The position numbers and the translations under genes are program-made. From contig NC_082606.1 of NCBI RefSeq assembly GCF_030936135.1, forward strand, positions 7,248,755 through 7,312,754: a DNA stretch of 64,000 nucleotides, given 5' to 3'. The notes beneath the pieces are model-generated. The model saw only the letters and a list, made by a program, of their open reading frames with translations. It made no database searches and was not told where the DNA came from. Below, one piece after another: positions 1 to 11,800 of the stretch. Numbering within the stretch: the stretch's first letter is position 1; every line of letters starts with the position of its first letter. The DNA is from Gavia stellata. Taxonomy: Eukaryota; Chordata; Aves; Gaviiformes; Gaviidae.

Positions 1-1272
1 TTTATTCACACAGAAATCTAAAAGTAAAAATATTTTTCAATACTTTCAAATCTCCTGAAACTAATGTCAGAGAAAATGAGTCTTTGTCCAGGAGAGAGAT
101 ATATTTTCTTTATCCTCTGTAGCCATGTGAGAATCAGTGGAACACCAGGTGCAATCAAACGTTGCTGGGTTTTTATGTTGCTTCAGTGTTACACGTGAAA
201 AGGTCCCACTGTTACAAATGCTAGCACAGCCCACATTTTAAATTGCAATAAAAGGGGGTTAGGAGTGGGTTTGAAGCGGGTTGTTTGCTTTGTTTGTTTT
301 ACCATTTTTTTTGAAAGCAAAGTCATAGCAATATGCAGTACTTTTCAAAGTATTGAGCTGATAGAGAAGCACTGCAGCTTTATGAACTGATATGCAGCTG
401 TCTAACAGATTAACAGAGGGTAGCACAGTGCTTGATTTTCAGTATTTCCAGCTAATCTTATTTGGCCTCGTCATTGCAAAGGAGAGACTTGTAATTGCAG
501 TTGGAAAAATAGAGGACCCTCAGTTAGCAGCCTTTTTCAGGGACAATGCCCACGAGTAATAGAAAAGCAATATCCCCAGAGAGTGGAGCCAACAGATAAA
601 CTGAGGACACTGAGCACTAAGCAGAGAAAACGCATGAAAGGGTAAAGAAACTGAAATACCAAGGGGGGAATAATGAGAAAGCAGATGTTTTCACCCTAGG
701 AAAGGATATACAGAAGAGTGAAACTGGGAAGAGGAAAGTATTTCTAAAACTTTATGTAAATTATAGTTTGTACTTTTGCCATTCGTGGGCCACTGTGGAA
801 AGAGCTTAGAAAGTGTAGTGAGAACTTAATGTGGCTGAATCATAAGCTCTCCAGTCATTTCAAACAAGAAGGAAGTACATACATTGCGAAAATAAGGCCA
901 AGTAGTAAGGAAGGCTCATACAAGCACTAATTTGGAAATTATGAGGGACATACAAGATGGCAGAAAGCATTTTTGCAGCTACAGAGGTATGAAGGGAGCC
1001 CAGGAAAGAATTGACTGGCTTCTTACAGAGAAGGGAAAGCTGTGGAAAGGTAATGCTGAGAAAGCCAACTGACATAGTTGCTTGTGAAAGTGGCTAAACT
1101 GGAATACAGGGTATTACAGTTGCATAAAGTCATAAAAAATACAATACTCCAAATAGTTTACCCTGCTGAGGAATGTAGCAGAGGTATAGCTAAATACCCT
1201 AACTGCAAAGAAATTGGTGTGACTTGGGAAAAACTTACGTGAAATTTAGTAATTCTCTGTTTCTTTTCCCAG
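1..1272 (+). other. MTMR10: MTMR10 intron (partial)
   Basis: This non-coding stretch lies upstream of the first MTMR10 exon visible here. I searched it for the preceding myotubularin exon, which should encode a segment like VVAGYPFLDRCNHL, and did not find it, so that exon must lie to the left of the window. A pyrimidine-rich tract and CAG at about 1256-1272 form the acceptor of the next exon. No repeat family was recognised. Confidence 0.6.
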
Positions 1273-3680
1273 TCTCCTTTGTTCTTGATGTTTCTTGACT
1301 GTGTTTGGCAGCTGCTAGAGCAATACCCAGCAGCCTTCGAGTTTTCTGAAATGTACTTGACCATATTGTACGACAGTGCACGTATCTCATTGTTTGGCAC
1401 TTTCCTTTTCAATTGTCCTCATCAGCGAGTAAAGGAAAGCACTGTGAGTATGAAGTGTTACACCTACTTTGCAAATACGAGACTTCAGCATGCCCTTCTG
1501 GAAATAACATCACCTCAGCTAAATGTATTCCTTTGTACTTTTCAAAATGTCACACTCTGTTCGGGGCAAAATATTCAGCTCCCCAGATGAATATGATCAG
1601 AATATCCTTTCAGGTGATCTTTGCATAGACAGTAACTAACTATTCAAGAAGGAAGTCTATTGAATTTTTTTTTTTTTCCAGAAGAGCATTGTTACTGTAC
1701 GTTATTATTTGTACTCCTCTGGGAAACAGATTTATATCTGGAACTGAAGAAGTAGAATGACAGGCAATAAATAGAATTTCACACTTCAGGCAAACTTTGA
1801 AATTCCTTGACATAATTGTTTAAATAGTTGAAAAAGTTGGAAGAGACTGTGTAAAGTTCAAATAGTAATGTACAATGAAGGTACTTAGAAAACTGAACAC
1901 TTAAATATGTTTTTGAAAACTGGAGCTTATCAGAACTGTGTGTAGAAAACATTTGATGGCTGATTAAAACTTACTTATTTTGTTAAATATTTTCCCTTTA
2001 AGGTTGTAGGTAGCTACCTTACAAAGAAGTAGAGCATTGAGGGACCATTAGTATATTCTACAAGTAACAGTTTGGGGGGGGTTAAGAGTATACAAACAAT
2101 TTAATATAATTGAAAAGTAATTTTTGCTAAGTAAGCATTAGTCCTGCCTCTGCATTGCACAAATGAAAAACAGGGTACAGCTGTTTCCTCCAGCAGCAGG
2201 CTGTCTTGCTGCTCTGCTGTGTTGCAGCCACCCCCAAATTATATCCCTGCTCTTCTCTGCCCAATAGTTACGCACTGGTTTATTATTAAGATCTGTGAAT
2301 AAGCCTATTTTCTTTGATTTTTAATATGCCTGAATGTTAACTTCTTGCAGGAATTTGCCATAAGCAAAAATATTCAGCTGGGTGATGAGAAAGGCCTCAG
2401 ATTTCCTTGTGTTTGGGACTGGTCTCTTCAGTTTACAAGCAGGGATCGCCTGCTTTTTCACAACCCTTTGTATATTGGAAAGAGTGCACCATGTGTACAA
2501 AATGGAGCAGTGAAAACTTTTAAACGCTCAAAGGTAACTATAGTGATGTCTGTCTGTGAATGGACTGTTTCTGTGCTTAACCATAAGGTGTTAATGCTTA
2601 AAGATTTACAGTTATATATTGGTTTACACCCTCAGTTTAGCAATAGGAGCGTTAATTATCTTAGCTTCCCAGCCTAAAGAAATTATTTTCTGTAGAAGTA
2701 AAGATGTGAATTGTTGAGCCTTGTGTTCCAGGACATTTTCTGATGTGGCTGAGCTCACTGCCAACATTTGCATTATTTCACCTATGGAAAAGTGATGACA
2801 TGCCACTTTTTTTCCCCCAGGGTTGTCAGATTTTTTTCAGTGAATACTGGTTAATTCAATCATTCATTGTTTTAGAAAGTCTAGAAAACATAAGTATTTC
2901 TTTTTAAAGGCCACGGGTGGCCACACTGTTTGCCCTGTGAGCCCTGCAGTAGTGACTCACAAGCTCAGAACTGTTTAAAGGTCACATCATTTCTCTGGAT
3001 GATGCATCCTAGTAGCTCAAGGAAATCTGCTATTCAAATGAGCATAAAACTGGAAAATTACCCATGTTTATTTTCTGCAGAAAAACTACAGCTCCACATT
3101 GCGAGGTGTCCCCCCAGCATTAAAAAATGGAATCATCAGTGAGCAAGAGTTCCTTCCGAGAAGAAACTCTCTGATACTAAAACTGAAACCAGACTTTTTA
3201 CAGCAAACAGAGAGTCAGAGTAACAGTGTGGAACAGTACTTCAGAGACTGGTTTGCAAAGCCTGTTGATTTGCACGGCGTAATTCTACCCCGTATCTCTG
3301 GAACACAAATAAAACTGTGGAAACTCTGCTACTTCCGCTGGGTTCCTGAGGCCCAGATCAATCATGGTGGCTTCATCACTGCTTTCCATAAAGCTTCTTT
3401 GCTGGCAGATGAAGTAGACATGTTAAACCGGAATCTTCGGCACTGCAAAAGCAACTCTTCTTTGCAAGGCAACTGCTCGGAACTGGATCAAAGCAGGATG
3501 TACTTCAGAGCAAATAGTTTAAATGACACCTCTGGGGCCCCAGACTTTCTCTCCTCGTCATTCCCATTTTCTCCTGTAGGGAACCTGTGCAGACGGAGCA
3601 TTCTGGGAACGCCTTTAAGCAAATTTTTAAGTGGTGCCAAAATCTGGCTATCCACTGAGACGCTTGCAAATGAAGACTAG
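1273..3680 (+). CDS. MTMR10: Myotubularin-related protein 10, C-terminal part (3 exons)
   Basis: MTMR10 is a catalytically inactive member of the myotubularin phosphoinositide 3-phosphatase family, thought to act through pairing with active myotubularins. Three exons join in frame with consensus splice sites, all phase 0: 1273-1443 (57 codons, contains FLDCVWQLLEQYPAAFEFSE), 2351-2533 (61 codons, EFAISKNIQLGDEKG and VWDWSLQF) and 3081-3680 (199 residues plus TAG). Together they give the last 317 residues; the human protein is about 777. The final exon starts KNYSSTLRGVPPALKNG and ends FLSGAKIWLSTETLANED, which is the MTMR10 C-terminus as I recall it. The visible part covers the end of the phosphatase-like fold and the C-terminal tail. 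The PH-GRAM domain and the degenerate active-site loop lie left of the window. The gene runs tail to tail with FAN1, as in human 15q13.3. No break is seen. Confidence 0.95.
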
Positions 3681-6370
3681 ATGATGTGATGGTTTAACGG
3701 TTTGGGGAGAATACAGCGTATAATTTTGTCTTGTGTAAGTTAACACTGCTAAATGCGGCATTGAAAGCTGTAATAATTTTTATATACAAACATTACGTAA
3801 GTTTTGCACAAATATTTAAAAGCAAAGCAAGTCATGCTTCAAATCGCACAATTTTGTCTACAGTAGTTCTCATCTGCTAGGGCTTCTGGTCCCTAATTCC
3901 TTCTGTATTTTTGTGGTTTGGCTCATTATATTCAATGGAGCATTTCATTAGCTAATTGAAAGGCTTGGTGTGGTCATTAATGAGGGTTCTGCTTAAAATA
4001 CCTTTTTTCCCAGATAGTGACTGAAGTCAGTCTTGTGTCAGACCAGCCTGGCAAATCAAAGTAGTTAGGTACAGTGGACACAGACCGATAGCTGAACTCT
4101 GGGAGCAAACTATTTTATCAGATTGCCTCTTCAGGAAGAATACTTATATGCATACATACATACTAACGTTCTGTGACTTGATCGCCCTACATATGTGTTA
4201 ATGCAGTGTGTATCCATGCGGGGGATTGTTCCCTTTTCTTTCTCTCCCCAAAATGTATTCATTAACAATTAGTCAGATTTGTGCTCTTTGTCATGAGCTT
4301 GACTTTAGACTATAGGAATCAACTTCAGGACAATGCACTGTTAACCTTAAAACATTTACTGTAGATATGTAGTAGCTTTAGAAGTGCCTTTAATTGGGAG
4401 TAAACAGCAGCAAGATTGCTCTAATGCAGCTGACACCCCCCGCAACTTTTTACAATAGATTGTTGTGGTAAGTTCTTGTTCCATCCCCCGCCTCCCCCTC
4501 TCCATTTCTGGAAAAAACAGAAGGCCAGCTCAAGAGACAGCAGGTTTTTTTCTCTTTAAGGTTAAGCTTGTTTATAAGTCTCATGAGTGCCTCTCTTTTT
4601 TATATAAGCACCTCTAATACTCAGCATTATGTCCCTGCACAGATGCTGATCCCTGCCGACCCTCTCCTCATCCTGTTGTAGGATGAAGTAGCTTTTGGCA
4701 AAATTCATATTTAAGCCCTGCTGGGGTCCAGGAAGGAGGACATGCTCCAAGTGGCCAAATCCACCAGGGGTGCTAGTGCTGCCGTCACTTGTAAGCAGGT
4801 GCTGGAAGAAGAGTGGTTAGTGGTGCCTTCTTTTTACATACATGCATGTCCATAGGGGCAGTGCAATGGACAGCCACTGCTTGAGGGAATTATTAAATCC
4901 AACAGCCTCCCTCTGCTTAATGCAGCAGCCTTCTTTGCTCTACAGCCTTTTAAATGATACCTCTCCCCTGGATGCTGTGCCAGAAAAAGCCTCAACTTTC
5001 ATAAAAGCAAGAGAGTACAGTATATGGGGAAGGTGCAGGAATAGTAATGTGTCATTCTTGCAGGTTATGGCTTCTGTCGACTACCTTCTCTTAACAGCGA
5101 GGCTGTATTTATATTAACTGATTTCTGTGTAAGAAACAAATGCTATTGGACAAACACTGAGCCTCTATTCAGGCGTTGACTGACAAGTTAAGGCACTGAA
5201 GGCCTTATGTGATAGACTAGAAGCTATTCTCAGTTATCGGGGTGAGGGGGGTGCTGTATGATGATAATGCACAGTATGTTAGCATTCAAAAAAAGGCAGG
5301 GAGGGATAGGATTTAGAGCTCTTCATTTGTTTGTAAAACCAAACTGGTCTTCAGCATAGCCTAAATCACAATGTGGGTTTTGGATGTCTTAAGATGGCTC
5401 AAGTATTTATTTTCGAGAATATGCACCTGGAGTGGCCTTATAGGTGCAAGCTTTGTGCCAGAAAAGTCCAGTGCATCCAGGACCCTATTTTCCCCAGGCT
5501 AAAAATGACCTAATGTACCAAGCTGCTGGGGGGCACTGGGTACGCTGCTTGCTCGCACCGTGTTTGCTTTGCTGGGGATAAGTGGGCAGTTTCATTGTAA
5601 AGGTGAGCTAACATGAGGGGGTGAGGTAGACTTCCTTTTTTTAGCTAACGAAACCCCCAAAAACCTGATTTTATGCAAAGAAGCTGAGTGTGCGTGCATG
5701 CATGTGCACGTGTCTGCATGCGGACACACACGTGCATGTTACGACATAATGCCAGATTGGTTCTGGTCAACTGTTTGTGAGGGAAAAACGTGTCTTCACC
5801 TCAATTGCCTAATTATGCTGCAAGACGGTCTGAGCATGTTACATGGTCCACCAACTAGTTGTTGTGTTTATTTACAAGCTTGCTGGAGCAGTCATCTAAC
5901 ATGTTCAATTCATTATTCAAATGTTTGTATTAGTTTGCTTTTGTGATTAATTTTTTCTCATTAGCTTACTGCTTTCCCTGGCCTGATACTTGACATAAAA
6001 GACCTCAACCTGTGTGTATAGTGTCTTTTGGTACCTATTTTTTTTCTTTTGAAAATTACAGTTAAAACTATGGTGTCTTTTTCTTTTTTTTTTTCCTTAA
6101 AAGTATAACTTTTTTTGGTTTAAAGGTACCAAAAAAATGTGTAAATAAATTACTCCACACAGGCAGCTGGTGGAATTAAAAAAAAAAATGTTTAGGCTAG
6201 TACCCTTTGGGGGAGAAAGTGGGTACTATATTTAAACAGGATTGTTGTCTTTTATAAGGAGATTTCAGACATTTTTACGTTTCAGTTCTAAGATGTGTAC
6301 AGATGCTGCAGATGGTCTTTGTATTTTATATATATAGCACGGGAGGGGGTTAAAAATAATATGCCTTTAT

Positions 6371-6376
6371 AATAAA
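6371..6376 (+). promoter_or_regulatory. Possible proximal polyadenylation signal of MTMR10
   Basis: Canonical AATAAA in the MTMR10 3' UTR, about 2.7 kb after the stop. Whether it is used cannot be told from sequence. Confidence 0.35.
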
Positions 6377-6865
6377 CAAAACCTGTCTAAGTATCTATTT
6401 GCCAAACAGACTTAAAAGGAAATTTTACACAGTTCAAAAAGGGGAGTTAGGCAAGCAGAGGCTGAGATAGCGATCAGCACGGGGAAGGAGAGCTGGGGGC
6501 ACCTCCGGCAGGGAAGAGGGGGAGTGACCCAACTGTCCCGAAAAATGTAGACAAGGTTCCATTTCCTTGTGTTCACAGGGACTTTGCCTTCTGAGGAGCG
6601 TGAACAACTACTGTGTGTCTGTGTGCACACGCGCATGTGTGCCTGTGTATGTTTTTTCTTCCTCTTAGGTTAAACATTGTAAATTTTTTAATTTACTTTT
6701 GAAAGACAGGTACTAAATGTTCATTTTAAAATATTCTCCACTCTGCACAGTTGCCTTATCAATAGTAGTAGAGACTGCTCTGATCATCTTAATAACTTTC
6801 AAAAGCAATTTTGCGGTGTGAGTACTTATCTTTAACTTCGATGTACAGAATACTGACATACAAGT

Positions 6866-6910
6866 GTGTATATATGCGTGTGTGTGTGTGTGTATATATA
6901 TATGTACACA
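6866..6910. repeat. TG/TA dinucleotide microsatellite
   Basis: A run of TG dinucleotides is flanked on both sides by TA dinucleotides, inside the MTMR10 3' UTR. It is a plain alternating purine-pyrimidine tract and likely length-polymorphic. Confidence 0.85.
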
Positions 6911-7697
6911 TTTTCAAATTTTAATTTCTGTTCACCATTTAAAACAAGATAGCGTTAATGCCATTTTGGTGTTGCAAGAGTAGAAAAACTACCAAAAAAG
7001 CAGCTTATCCTTTTTATGTCTGTTTCTAGAAAACGTGCACTATTTTGGCTGTTACTGGCTGTTGTATCATGACTTTTGTACTACACTGTAAACCACGCTG
7101 GGGGGTGGGAGGGCGGGTTGGAGGGATAGGAAACGTTGGTTGATATGGTTAAAGTGTACCTCCAGTATCATTAATTACTGCGAGGTAGAGCAGTAGGCTG
7201 AGTGATCATGGTAGTACAACTTTATTCACCACTTACTGCCATGTATTGAAGAAATTTCTTTCATTCCAGAAATGCATTGAAAAGTGTGTTTGTGTGTCTA
7301 TGTATACCCAGGCCTGCACGTCTGTTTAGTGTGCACCTGCCTGCAATACCACTTTGATATTAACTGCCTTGTATTTTTAATGAAAATGTAGCAAGTGGGG
7401 CAAAGGTTCTGGCTTACTCTCAGATGGAAAGACATTAAAACCAAAAAATTTTTAACATGTATTTAAGCAAAGGATGAAATCTTAAATTTGCCTTTAACAT
7501 AAGAGACAGAAATGTGTACCTCAAATTGCTCTAGGCAGTAGGTTTCTAATGCTGTTGCTGTGATGGTTTAGAGTTCACCATTTCAACTGAAACTAAAACC
7601 TTTGTGCCTGATGATAATGATTTATTGAGTAAAGTAGCAGTACAGGAAGATTATAAAATCCTGATGCTGAGTTGTGAATGTGAAGTAAATTAGACTA

Positions 7698-7703
7698 AAT
7701 AAA
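7698..7703 (+). promoter_or_regulatory. Likely distal polyadenylation signal of MTMR10
   Basis: Canonical AATAAA about 4.0 kb after the MTMR10 stop. No other + strand gene begins before the convergent FAN1 3' end at about 8.47 kb. Confidence 0.45.
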
Positions 7704-7720
7704 AGTTCATACCTTTCCAC

Positions 7721-8464
7721 AGCAAACTTCAGGTGGCTTTCTTTCACTTCTCTAACAAAAAAAAAAAGGGGGGGGGGAAGGGGGTGTGTGTGTTTGGTTT
7801 TTCAAAGAAAAGCAGGGAAGATGAAGAAGATGTAGAAAGATGAGTAATAAAAAAGATGTGCAAATGATCTTAATTTCTCGCTACATTCTGTTACAGTGTC
7901 TGCTGTTTGTATGGTAAGCAGAATTTCTGATATCAGGAAAACTTACTCAGCGTGAGAATGAAGATTCCGGAGAAAAGTTGTTGGCGATGTGTTACAATCG
8001 AGACAAACCCACGGGGATTTTGGTGTCATGTCTTAAAAGATCCTTTTGGTGCCATTTCAATTGACTTGACTTAGTTCTGAATGAAAAAACACATCAGTTT
8101 ATGTGGGGCAAAACTGACTATAATCAATGACACACTGCAAACGAGTGCAGTGATCGTGGCACTGAACAACTCCTGTCTACTACCAGAAATACTTCCCCTT
8201 TATACCGATAACACAGATATTCAGAACAGAAGGAGCTGTTAAATAAATCACCCTTTCATACACAGCAGCACATTAAAACAGCATTTTAAAAAAAAGTTTT
8301 ATGCCTCACTCTATGCCATCATTGACCAGCTGTATTTTTTTATATTAAAGTGGGGACAGTTAGAGGACCACAGTGGTCCTGACAATCCTGGAGAAGCACT
8401 AAGCTTGCACCTTACAAGGAATCATAATGAATTCAGGCTACACAGGCAATATGGAAATGATCAT
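7721..8464. other. Gap between convergent MTMR10 and FAN1 3' ends
   Basis: Apart from the A/G tract at its left edge I see no coding sequence, RNA gene or recognisable repeat here. It is the short spacer between two tail-to-tail genes. Confidence 0.5.
7756..7795 (+). repeat. poly-A / poly-G / TG low-complexity tract
   Basis: A12 is followed directly by a run of ten G, then AAGGGGG and a short TG run. It lies about 60 bases beyond the inferred MTMR10 cleavage region, in the gap between the convergent MTMR10 and FAN1 3' ends. The G-run is a G-quadruplex candidate on the + strand. Confidence 0.8.
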
Positions 8465-8808
8465 GACAGTGCACCACGTTCTTTATTGTAGAGGATGTTC
8501 TCAGTTGGTACCACTGTGATTGTAGCTGTTTCTCTTTACTGGGCAAAACCTCTAGATTACCTTTCATAGAATGTTGTAAATTGTGTATAGAAGAGCAGGG
8601 CTTTGGTCTTCTGAACACGAAGTGACATAGAGTAAATCATACTGACAACTATTTTTTAGAATGTTTTGTGCTAAAAATAACTACCGTAATGTTCCAAGAA
8701 ACCAGAATTTTAGAAGAAACTACTTTTAATAAGCAGCAGCCAGTAGTGTGTGTCATGACAGCTCCTTTAAAAACACCCAAGTTACCCATGTGATGAAGAC
8801 CTCTGTTG
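8465..8808 (-). other. FAN1: FAN1 3' UTR (end inferred)
   Basis: This follows the FAN1 stop on the - strand. A TTTATT on the + strand at 8482-8487 reads AATAAA on the - strand and is the first canonical signal after the stop, giving a UTR of roughly 340 bases. Confidence 0.5.
8482..8487 (-). promoter_or_regulatory. Likely FAN1 polyadenylation signal
   Basis: AATAAA on the - strand, about 325 bases after the FAN1 stop codon. It is the nearest canonical signal. Confidence 0.5.
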
Positions 8809-11800
8809 TCAGCTGAGGCGTTTACTCTTGCCTCCAACAGCTTGCACGTGACAAACTTCTACTGTAGCACCCAGCTTCTTCAGTTCACTCAGCCAGATTA
8901 TCTGCTTGTGGGACAGGCGATCATTGGGACCTTTCACTTCCACCAGCTACAAAGAAATATGGAAGATCAGTAGTGTGCCTGTGGAGGAACTGAAGGATCA
9001 TTAGCTCCCACAGACTAACGCAAGTATTCTTTTATGGCTGTTCTTTGCAACAAAAATACTAGAGATTTAGCACAACAGAAGGCCCAGTGCGTGCTAAATT
9101 ATTAACCCATGTTCCAAAGTTTAACTGTAAGAGAATGAACTTTTATGTAGTAAATAAATAGCCACCAAAACACAGACAGAGGCGTGGGTGAATGAAGCTA
9201 CCACATACTCAAAAATTGATCATCTGCAGCCTCACCGGTTCCAGCTGATACTGTCAGCAACTTACTCGGATGTTCTAGAGAACTAATTATTTCTGCTATT
9301 CAGCTGTGGTTTATAAACACGTAACAATTGCTCCCAGCAGCTATGTCCACTAGTTGTCTACTGCCTATGCCACTTCCATGCAAAGCACAAACCATGATTG
9401 TCTACTCAGGTTTTTCTTTTTGTAGCAGAGACATAGTTGTAGTAGTCTCATAGATTAAAGCTTTTGTGCACGTAAGTGGTGTCATCAGCACCCCTTGCTA
9501 ACAACAGTCAGAACGTGTATGACTGATTGATAATAGTTGCTTTACAGTAATTTTAATTGAAGACCTAGTCTACAACAATACCTAGGCACCTCTTGCTGTT
9601 TCTCATTATGCCCATTAAAGCTGCAGCAAAATGTGATGAAATAGCAGCTAAACAATCACCCAGTATTTGCCATAGCTGCTGGGCAGATGAGCAGCAGGTT
9701 TAACTCCACCACAACAGGAAAATACCATTTGTATGGGCTGACAACTGGAAGGTTTTAAACCTAAGGGTAAGATCAGCTGAGCCCTGAGTATCTCCATGAT
9801 CTCCCAATATACCTTAAAGTGATTAGTGTGAGTACGCCACACAACCAGGTCAGGAAGTCCCCCTCTGCAATGGCGTAGATCTTTGGAAAGTCGCGTAAAA
9901 ACACCGCTGAGAAACATTCCTCCAAGGCAAGAGACAAGGCTCTGTAAGAGAAGTTCTGGTAGTTGGCCTTTTTTTTGGTTTGTTTTTTTATTTCCTGTAC
10001 AGCCATTTCCCAATTCTGACAAGAATATTCTATGGCCCATCGCAGCTTTTTTGTTTAGTCACGTGTAACAAGAAACTGAAGTAGCTGATATTATCTGTCA
10101 TCTACAGCAATTTCCCTGCTGTGTTCCCAACTACTGTTGCAGGAAAAGTAAGGATATCAGAAAAGAGTAACAGTACTTGGGATTAGGGAGAACTGTGCTG
10201 AAGTCCCCACTGGATTCCTCCCTCCCACCACTCACCAGCAGTCTTGGCTCAGTGCCTCAGTACAAACTGTGACCACGCTACGGCCCTGTGTAACTTAACG
10301 GCAAGCCTAATCAAACAGAGCGCCCATTCTGGACAACAGTTACTTACCTGAACTTGCTGGAGGGAAATAAAACGCCCCCAGCTAACTAGTGCTGCAGCTT
10401 TTCCCTCCTGAGTGGTCCAGATGTCAGCAATCAACTTTGCCAGTGTCTCCGAGGAAGCTGTATGAAGCTGCTTGAGTCTGGCCTCAATGACATCCCTCCT
10501 GTTCTCATAGAAGCTGTCAGTGTATAAATCCAGGGGGAACGTCTGTATAAAAAAGGTAAATACAGCTCTTAGGCTCTGTCAGCAAAGTAACGATGCCAAG
10601 AATGACAATGCCCTACTTCATATTTTTCTTATCATCTCAACTACAAATTCACTCCAACACTGAGTCAATTTAACTTGAACATGTTCACCATATCATAAAC
10701 CTTTATTAAATGGGAAACGATTTGCATATATTTATTTTAACACCCAATGCCAGTGCAACAAACGCTGGCCATATCTTAGCCTGTGCTCTGTTGGTTTTTT
10801 GACCTCTAGACAGAGGTTTCCTTTAATAGACAACAAAGAGCTATCATCTGCTCTCCTAACTCTCCAAGCAGTAATAGTCAGTCTGTCTTATGAGGATTTG
10901 GAATCAGTAGCAAGACTGCTCAGCTACAGGGAGCAGTCTGAGGAGGGAAGAACAAAGCAGTGATGAAACCGGGGAAACTCAAGCTGCCCAAAAGCAGCAA
11001 GCCTTACGCATAGCACTGAACACATTACTGTATACAGTCACTACAGCAACTATTCAGTATTTTTGAAAAGGCTATCAAGTAGTAGCTGAGTTCCATTCTA
11101 GCTTCTCAAAATCAAATGCAGAGTGCTTAGAAAATGGCAACTTTCAGCCTTCCTTACACAATCTGCTGCCACAGCTAATCCCACAAAAATACAGCCTAGG
11201 AATGACTGAGAGAATCAGGTGTGAGCTTTCAGCTCATCCTTTTTCATGCCTTGAGGCTAATGACAGCTTTGTTCTCCATTAATAAGTAAACTCTAGTTTA
11301 AAAAAAAAAAAAATTTGCAAATGAGCTGTAGATACAGGGCTTGTTATAAATACATAAACATGCAAGGGTTTTTTGGTGGGTTTTTTTTTTCCCTTTTTTC
11401 TTAAGTAGGCATAATCTGCATATAAGATTATATAAAAGGAAACGTATACAGAAAGGCAAGATCTACAGTAAATGGTAGTTTGCACTGATAAAGAATACCT
11501 GCTTTTACACATGATATTCATACAATTACGGCATCTTACTAGAATAGCAGATACTCCACAAGAAGAGTTATTTGTATATGAATTCCATTTACCAATATTG
11601 GTATGGCCTTTGGAGCTACAGTAGCCTCCTTCCCGTCCTGTCTATGAGCTTGCAAGGGCCTTCATGTCCCACCTCAAAATTGCAGCGCAAGAAGGACAAC
11701 CATACCTCAGTTCTTTCTGCAAACAGTATTCAGCCCTAAATTTACTTGGTCAGATGACTACAAGAATCAAGTAGTAAAAGACACTTCACTCTGTAGTGAG

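Larger units (their letters stand above)
3681..7720 (+). other. MTMR10: MTMR10 3' UTR (about 4 kb, end inferred)
   Basis: From the TAG at 3678-3680 no further gene is seen up to a canonical AATAAA at 7698-7703, the best candidate for the distal polyadenylation signal. A second AATAAA at 6371-6376 could give a shorter 2.7-kb UTR. The stretch is AT-rich. It holds a purine-pyrimidine alternating block with a 9-bp stem at 5686-5740 and a TG/TA microsatellite at about 6866-6910. Extent is inferred from the signals only. Confidence 0.55.

Noticed and set aside
8649-8837. 62-codon - strand frame near the FAN1 3' end
   Set aside because: Overlaps the end of FAN1 exon 13 in another frame and continues into the 3' UTR.
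9648-10040. 130-codon - strand frame as a separate gene
   Set aside because: It contains FAN1 coding exon 12 (9813-9941); the rest is intron read-through.
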